Of a stretch of DNA of 64,000 nucleotides, positions 62,656 to 64,000 are shown one piece after another; position 1 is the stretch's first letter, and every line of letters begins with the position of its first letter. The DNA is taken from NCBI RefSeq assembly GCF_006516965.1, contig NZ_VHLH01000005.1, positions 1-64,000 on the forward strand, in the 5' to 3' direction. The translations under genes were made by a program, and so were the position numbers. Source of the stretch: Pararhizobium mangrovi. Its GTDB lineage: Bacteria > Pseudomonadota > Alphaproteobacteria > Rhizobiales > Rhizobiaceae. A model generated the notes under the pieces. The model did no database searches. It saw only the letters and a program-made list of their open reading frames with translations, and had not been told where the DNA came from.

Positions 62656-63462
62656 ATGACGATGAACGCGCGAGGGACCATGGTGAGAAACGCATCCGCG
62701 ACGACGCGAAGCCGTACGAGCGGGGTCGATCGCACGCTCCAGATCCTGGACATGCTGAGCGCGCGCGGTACGCCGAGCAGCGCCTACGATATTGCCAAGA
62801 CGATCGGTGCGCCGGTCTCGACGATCTACGCGCTGGTGGACGATCTCGCAGCGCGCGGCATGCTTTCCAAGCCCGACGACAAGCGGGTCTGGCTCGGTCC
62901 GCGTCTCATGCGCTACGGCCTTGCCTACGAAAGCGGTATGGACCTGCTGACGGAGGCCAAGCACGAGATGAACCGGCTCGCGCGCCGGCTCGGCGAGACC
63001 ATCCAGGTCTGCTACCGCGACGAGGGCGACATGGTCGTCGCCGCCATGGCCGACGGCGACGGGCATTTCCGTATCTCTTCCGACGTCGGTGCGCGCGTGC
63101 CCCTGAACTGGACGGCCTCGGGCCGCCTGCTCCTCGGCCATCTGCCGGAAGACGAACGCCTCGCCATTTTCCGCAAGATCGCCCAACCGTCCCATACCGG
63201 GCTTGCTGAAACCGATCCCGAACGGCTTTGCGAGCATGCCGCCCGGGACTTTCGCGCGCGGCTCGCCGTTCAGCTCGGCGCATCGGATTTCGCCGTTGCC
63301 TGCATCGCCGCGCCGATCCGCGATGCGAGCGGGGCATGCGTGCTGACGATCTCGATCGTGCTTGCCGAGCCGAAGGCGCGCGCCAACCTCGATCGTTACG
63401 GCCGGGCCGTGCAGGAAGCCGCAAGCGCGGTCGAGCAAGCCCTCGGTCGTTCGGCCGCCTGA
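62656..63462 (+). CDS. IclR-family transcriptional regulator
   Basis: A 268-residue regulator. The winged helix is GVDRTLQILDMLSARGTPSSAYDIAKTIGAPVSTIYALVDDLAARGML. The ligand domain includes LGETIQVCYRDEGDMVVAAMADG and VPLNWTASGRLLLGHLPEDERL and ends AVEQALGRS. Starts at 62656 and 62680 are both possible; the latter has GAGGG 5 bp upstream. The 65-bp divergent region with the SelA-like gene is too short for separate control, so this protein probably regulates that lyase and itself. No clear palindrome was recognised there. Confidence 0.9.
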   Translation: MTMNARGTMVRNASATTRSRTSGVDRTLQILDMLSARGTPSSAYDIAKTIGAPVSTIYALVDDLAARGMLSKPDDKRVWLGPRLMRYGLAYESGMDLLTEAKHEMNRLARRLGETIQVCYRDEGDMVVAAMADGDGHFRISSDVGARVPLNWTASGRLLLGHLPEDERLAIFRKIAQPSHTGLAETDPERLCEHAARDFRARLAVQLGASDFAVACIAAPIRDASGACVLTISIVLAEPKARANLDRYGRAVQEAASAVEQALGRSAA

Positions 63463-63496
63463 AATACGCTCCGTTCGCCGCATGACCGGCGCCTTC

Positions 63497-63994
63497 CTAC
63501 TTGGTGGCGATCTCGACGATCGCCTCGATCTCGACCGTGATGTCGTTCGGCAGCGAGCCCATGCCGACGGCCGATCGCGCATGGATGCCGGCGTGCGAGA
63601 GCACCTCGCCGAAGAGATCGGAACACCCGTTCACGACCTTCGGATGATCGGTAAAATCAGGCGCGGCGTTGACCATGCCGAAGATCTTCACCACCCGCTT
63701 GATCCGCGAGAGGTCACCGACTTCCTGGCGTATGACGGCAAGGAGGTTGAGCCCGACGAGGCGCGCATGCTCGTAGGCGTCCTCCACCGAAACGGTGCCG
63801 CCGACCTTGCCGGTCAGGAGCGTGCCGTCGGTGCGCACCGGTCCCTGCCCGGAAACGAAGAGCAGATCGCCCACCCTGACGGCATTGACGAAGTTGCCGA
63901 TCGGGGACGGCGCGGAAGGCAGGCTCAGGCCGAGCCGTTCGAGCGCCTCTTCCGGCGTTGCGACGGAAGCGGTGGCGCTGGTCGGGGAGTGCAT
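63497..63994 (-). CDS. RidA/YjgF-family protein
   Basis: A 165-residue protein of the Rid family. LSLPSAPSPIGNFVNAVRVGDLLFVSGQGPV is the usual N-terminal block; the conserved arginine and glutamate that bind the substrate are in HARSAVGMGSLPNDITVEIEAIVEI. It is longer than classic RidA (about 128 residues) and has the features of the subgroup often paired with amino-acid catabolism. A stop codon lies directly before the ATG, so the gene is complete although it ends 6 bp from the window edge. It likely removes reactive enamine/imine products of the neighbouring PLP lyase. Confidence 0.9.
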   Translation of the reverse strand: MHSPTSATASVATPEEALERLGLSLPSAPSPIGNFVNAVRVGDLLFVSGQGPVRTDGTLLTGKVGGTVSVEDAYEHARLVGLNLLAVIRQEVGDLSRIKRVVKIFGMVNAAPDFTDHPKVVNGCSDLFGEVLSHAGIHARSAVGMGSLPNDITVEIEAIVEIATK

Positions 63995-64000
63995 TCAGAT

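Overview
The window is a GC-rich chromosomal segment with the look of an alphaproteobacterium of the order Hyphomicrobiales. The grounds are codon use, the wealth of TRAP, TTT and Liv-type solute transporters, and family resemblances. No rRNA or core ribosomal genes allow a finer call; an Aurantimonadaceae-like organism is only a guess. Real genes are packed on both strands with many ATGA-type overlaps. The only clear drop in GC is about 38.4-43.2 kb.

Region 1 (1-13.2 kb) is one catabolic unit: a ferredoxin-NADP reductase (start of window), a MarR repressor, a 6-hydroxynicotinate-reductase-like Fe-S protein, a UPF0280/ApbE-like protein, an AA_synth (PF06684) protein, HyuA/HyuB of the hydantoinase/oxoprolinase family, and a Liv-type ABC importer with a fused LivH-LivM permease. 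Four near-identical palindromes with core TTNGTRTACNAA lie at the promoters of fpr, the reductase, hyuA and the importer. They make this a probable MarR regulon for uptake and opening of an N-heterocycle or lactam whose identity is not known.

Region 2 (13.4-27.4 kb) holds a TAXI-type TRAP system, an orphan NMT1-type binding protein without signal peptide, a cupin, a GntR/FCD regulator, malonyl-CoA decarboxylase, a LeuA/HMGL-type enzyme, a CocE-type hydrolase and a DctPQM TRAP system. Five AT-rich dyads, each with two TCGA (or TTGA) elements exactly 29 bp apart, sit upstream of these units and define a second probable regulon.

Region 3 (27.4-32.9 kb) is a tripartite tricarboxylate transporter (TctCBA) with an SDR dehydrogenase, a FadR-type GntR regulator and an RraA-type aldolase. 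It has its own perfect 17-bp dyad at the promoter.

Region 4 (32.9-34.1 kb) is debris of a mobile island beside tRNA-Gln(UUG): a wrecked IS481 transposase and the N-terminal scrap of a DUF6538-type integrase.

Region 5 (34.2-49.9 kb) makes surface polysaccharide: rmlA, rmlCB and rmlD for dTDP-rhamnose, manC for GDP-mannose, a WcaJ-like initiating sugar transferase and a CapD/WbpM-like epimerase. In its middle is a low-GC insert with a 1,123-residue sulfotransferase-GT2-GT-B fusion and a second glycosyltransferase. cysQ nearby can remove the PAP a sulfotransferase would release.

Region 6 (50-64 kb) is mostly housekeeping: bioY, an MBL-fold hydrolase, a DUF1499 membrane protein, corA, kup, ppdK, a DegT/DnrJ aminotransferase and a KpsF/KdsD isomerase. 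It ends with a SelA-like PLP enzyme, an IclR regulator and a RidA protein. A dispersed palindromic repeat occurs at 18.3-18.6 kb and again at 49.8 kb, where it provides the stop codon of the CapD-like gene.
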